Assembly (NCBI GenBank): GCA_900770215.1
Contig: CAAGJW010000019.1
Span: 1 to 64,000, forward strand
DNA from: Bacteroidales bacterium
GTDB lineage: Bacteria > Bacteroidota > Bacteroidia > Bacteroidales > Muribaculaceae
Length of the DNA: 64,000 nt
Reading direction: 5' to 3'
In this document: piece by piece, positions 62,853-64,000 of the stretch
Numbering within the stretch: the stretch's first letter is position 1
How the letters are laid out: each line of letters opens with the position of its first letter
The notes under the pieces: model-generated
What the model saw: only the letters and a program-made list of their open reading frames with translations
The model's database searches: none
What the model was told of the DNA's origin: nothing
Position numbers and translations under genes: made by a program

Positions 62853-63956
62853 ATGCAGAAAATCTACCTTTTCAACCCCGACCACGACCTGGCCATGGCC
62901 CAAGGAGGCGACCACTATGTGGCTCCTCCGCACGCCAGGCAACTGCGACACGATCTTGCCGCACTGCCCATGTGGTATGCCGACGACAACTCGCTGCTTG
63001 TAGTGCCCGACATCGAGACCAAGCAATGGGTTGAGGCCTTACAAAGCCGCGTCATCCCGATACTGCCCCAGGAAATCAAGCACCACGAAACTGGCTTGTT
63101 TTTCCCATGGGGGTGGAACCGTGTAGAGCGCAAGCGTCTTCTCAAGCTCGGAGCACGGCCCGAGAATCTTCCTTCCGAGGACATGCTCGATCGCTTGCGA
63201 CAGCTGTCGCACCGGCGCACATCGATCGTAATACATCAAGAGCTCGAGCAACGGCTTGGACAGAAATCATCTCCTGAGCCCGTCGAAATCGACACACTAC
63301 CGGCTGTGCTCGACTTTGCGTCTCGCCACCCAGGCTGCTATATAAAAACGCCCTGGTCGGGCAGTGGCCAGGGGGTGTATCACGTTGTCGATCCCGTCGA
63401 CCCATATTTTAAGAATTGGTGCAATGGAGCCTTGAAGCGCCAAGGGTCGCTTTTGTGCGAGGTAGGACTCGACAAGATAGCCGACTTTGCCCTGGAGTTC
63501 TACTGCAACGGTAACGGCATCGATTTTGTGGGATACTCTGTTTTTTCCACCGACTTTCACAGCCAGTACTGCCATGGTCTTGTCGACACCGCAAGCAACT
63601 TGTCGAGATTGATAAGGAGACAATATCCCGGCATCGACGACGTCAAGGCCTGCCTTGTCGAGATACTCGGAGCAATCATCGCGCCCGACTACTGCGGGCA
63701 TGTGGGCATCGACATGCTTCTCTACCGCGATGCTCAAGGGCTCACCAAGATCGACCCTTGTGTAGAAATGAACCTGCGCACAACCATGGGAGTTGTTTCA
63801 AGCGCAGTGGGAAAGCTCACGGCAAGGCACGGGTTATTTTCAATTGCTCACAGCAGCAATGGCTTCTACGGGCCTAAGAAAGCCAACCGATTGTATCTAA
63901 CCCCCATTTTTGCCGACACCAAATACTGTGCCTACATCGATTTCAACACCGAGTAA
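62853..63956 (+). CDS. Conserved ATP-grasp-like protein of unknown function
   Basis: 367 residues from the ATG at 62853. A GTG three codons earlier falls inside the -7 box TAACTTTG, so it cannot be used; the mRNA may be nearly leaderless. The N-terminus (KIYLFNPDHDLAMAQGGDHY) and the Gly-rich loop IKTPWSGSGQGV resemble an ATP-grasp fold; GIDMLLYRD and DPCVEMNLRTTMG could hold metal ligands. Common in Bacteroidota beside maf, with no known reaction. Overlaps maf tail to tail by 25 bases. Confidence 0.8.
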   Translation: MQKIYLFNPDHDLAMAQGGDHYVAPPHARQLRHDLAALPMWYADDNSLLVVPDIETKQWVEALQSRVIPILPQEIKHHETGLFFPWGWNRVERKRLLKLGARPENLPSEDMLDRLRQLSHRRTSIVIHQELEQRLGQKSSPEPVEIDTLPAVLDFASRHPGCYIKTPWSGSGQGVYHVVDPVDPYFKNWCNGALKRQGSLLCEVGLDKIADFALEFYCNGNGIDFVGYSVFSTDFHSQYCHGLVDTASNLSRLIRRQYPGIDDVKACLVEILGAIIAPDYCGHVGIDMLLYRDAQGLTKIDPCVEMNLRTTMGVVSSAVGKLTARHGLFSIAHSSNGFYGPKKANRLYLTPIFADTKYCAYIDFNTE

Positions 63957-64000
63957 AGACGCTGGACGGGTAAGCCCATCACGTTGTAGAACGAACCGTT
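63932..64000 (-). CDS. maf: Maf-like nucleotide pyrophosphatase, C-terminal end only
   Basis: 22 codons plus stop; the gene continues past the right edge. NGSFYNVMGLPVQRLY is the conserved C-terminus of Maf/YhdE proteins, which hydrolyse non-canonical dNTPs. Overlaps the ATP-grasp-like gene by 25 bases in the opposite direction. Confidence 0.85.
   Translation of the reverse strand, partial: NGSFYNVMGLPVQRLYSVLKSM

Noticed and set aside
1..64000. CRISPR arrays, rRNA operons, prophage or integrated element
   Set aside because: No regularly spaced repeats, no rRNA sequence, and no integrase, relaxase or phage structural genes. The single tRNA has no duplicated 3' end nearby to suggest an attachment site.

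Overview
This window reads as ordinary chromosome of an anaerobic, gut-type member of the Bacteroidales. The evidence is the promoters (TTTG or TTGC, 19-20 bases, then TAnnTTTG, with hardly any Shine-Dalgarno sequences), the aerotolerance (Bat) operon, a Na+-pumping methylmalonyl-CoA decarboxylase operon for the succinate-propionate route, a cobalamin-type ribonucleotide reductase, and many Bacteroidota-only families (DUF4153, DUF4836, DUF4924, DUF5686). A Muribaculaceae- or Prevotella-like source is likely, but the genus cannot be fixed from sequence alone. I see no rRNA, CRISPR array, prophage or SusC/SusD locus. The only mobile DNA is a transposase remnant at 2341-2592.

Layout. 1-2.6 kb: two diverged copies of a terminator-like hairpin repeat, a secreted protein with a sorting-like tail, and the transposase remnant. 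2.8-9 kb, minus strand: pgk, then prfA-DUF4153-pyrF, then holA, which diverges from a small HsdR-N-like protein across one shared promoter box. 9.6-14.2 kb, minus: galE, wecB and malQ (sugar nucleotides and glycogen/maltodextrin). 14.3-22 kb: nrdJ, divergent from mce-mmdA-oadG-mmdC-mmdB. 22.2-25.7 kb, plus: patatin-like lipase, cytoplasmic amylase, prs. 25.9-30.6 kb: an exported propeller-like protein coupled to a 1241-residue amidase. 30.7-36.8 kb, plus: Crp/Fnr regulator, DUF4924, rfbD, prfC, then a two-gene set of an amino-sugar-kinase/RapZ-C fusion and a MurU-like nucleotidyltransferase. 36.9-43.2 kb: DUF4836 lipoprotein, a three-gene agmatine-to-putrescine operon, and a DUF5686 outer-membrane protein. 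43.4-51.3 kb: CYTH phosphatase, rlmD, a YolD-like/Y-family polymerase pair, a periplasmic protein of unknown role, a universal stress protein, an 84-residue HTH protein and a PAP2 phosphatase. 51.3-59.8 kb, minus: the complete moxR-DUF58-BatX-batA-batB-batC-batD-batE operon. 60-64 kb: a tandem of two HU-type genes, the first fused to a membrane segment and LysM-like domain; small proteins; tRNA-Arg(ACG); a conserved ATP-grasp-like protein; and the end of maf.

How the genes fit together: the decarboxylase operon turns methylmalonyl-CoA breakdown into a sodium gradient, and with nrdJ opposite it this stretch depends on vitamin B12. The kinase-RapZ fusion plus nucleotidyltransferase looks like an AmgK/MurU cell-wall sugar salvage pair with a built-in aminosugar-phosphate sensor. 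With the membrane-anchored HU-LysM protein, these are the parts I consider least described. Most starts differ from the longest reading frame; where I moved one, the entry gives the reason.
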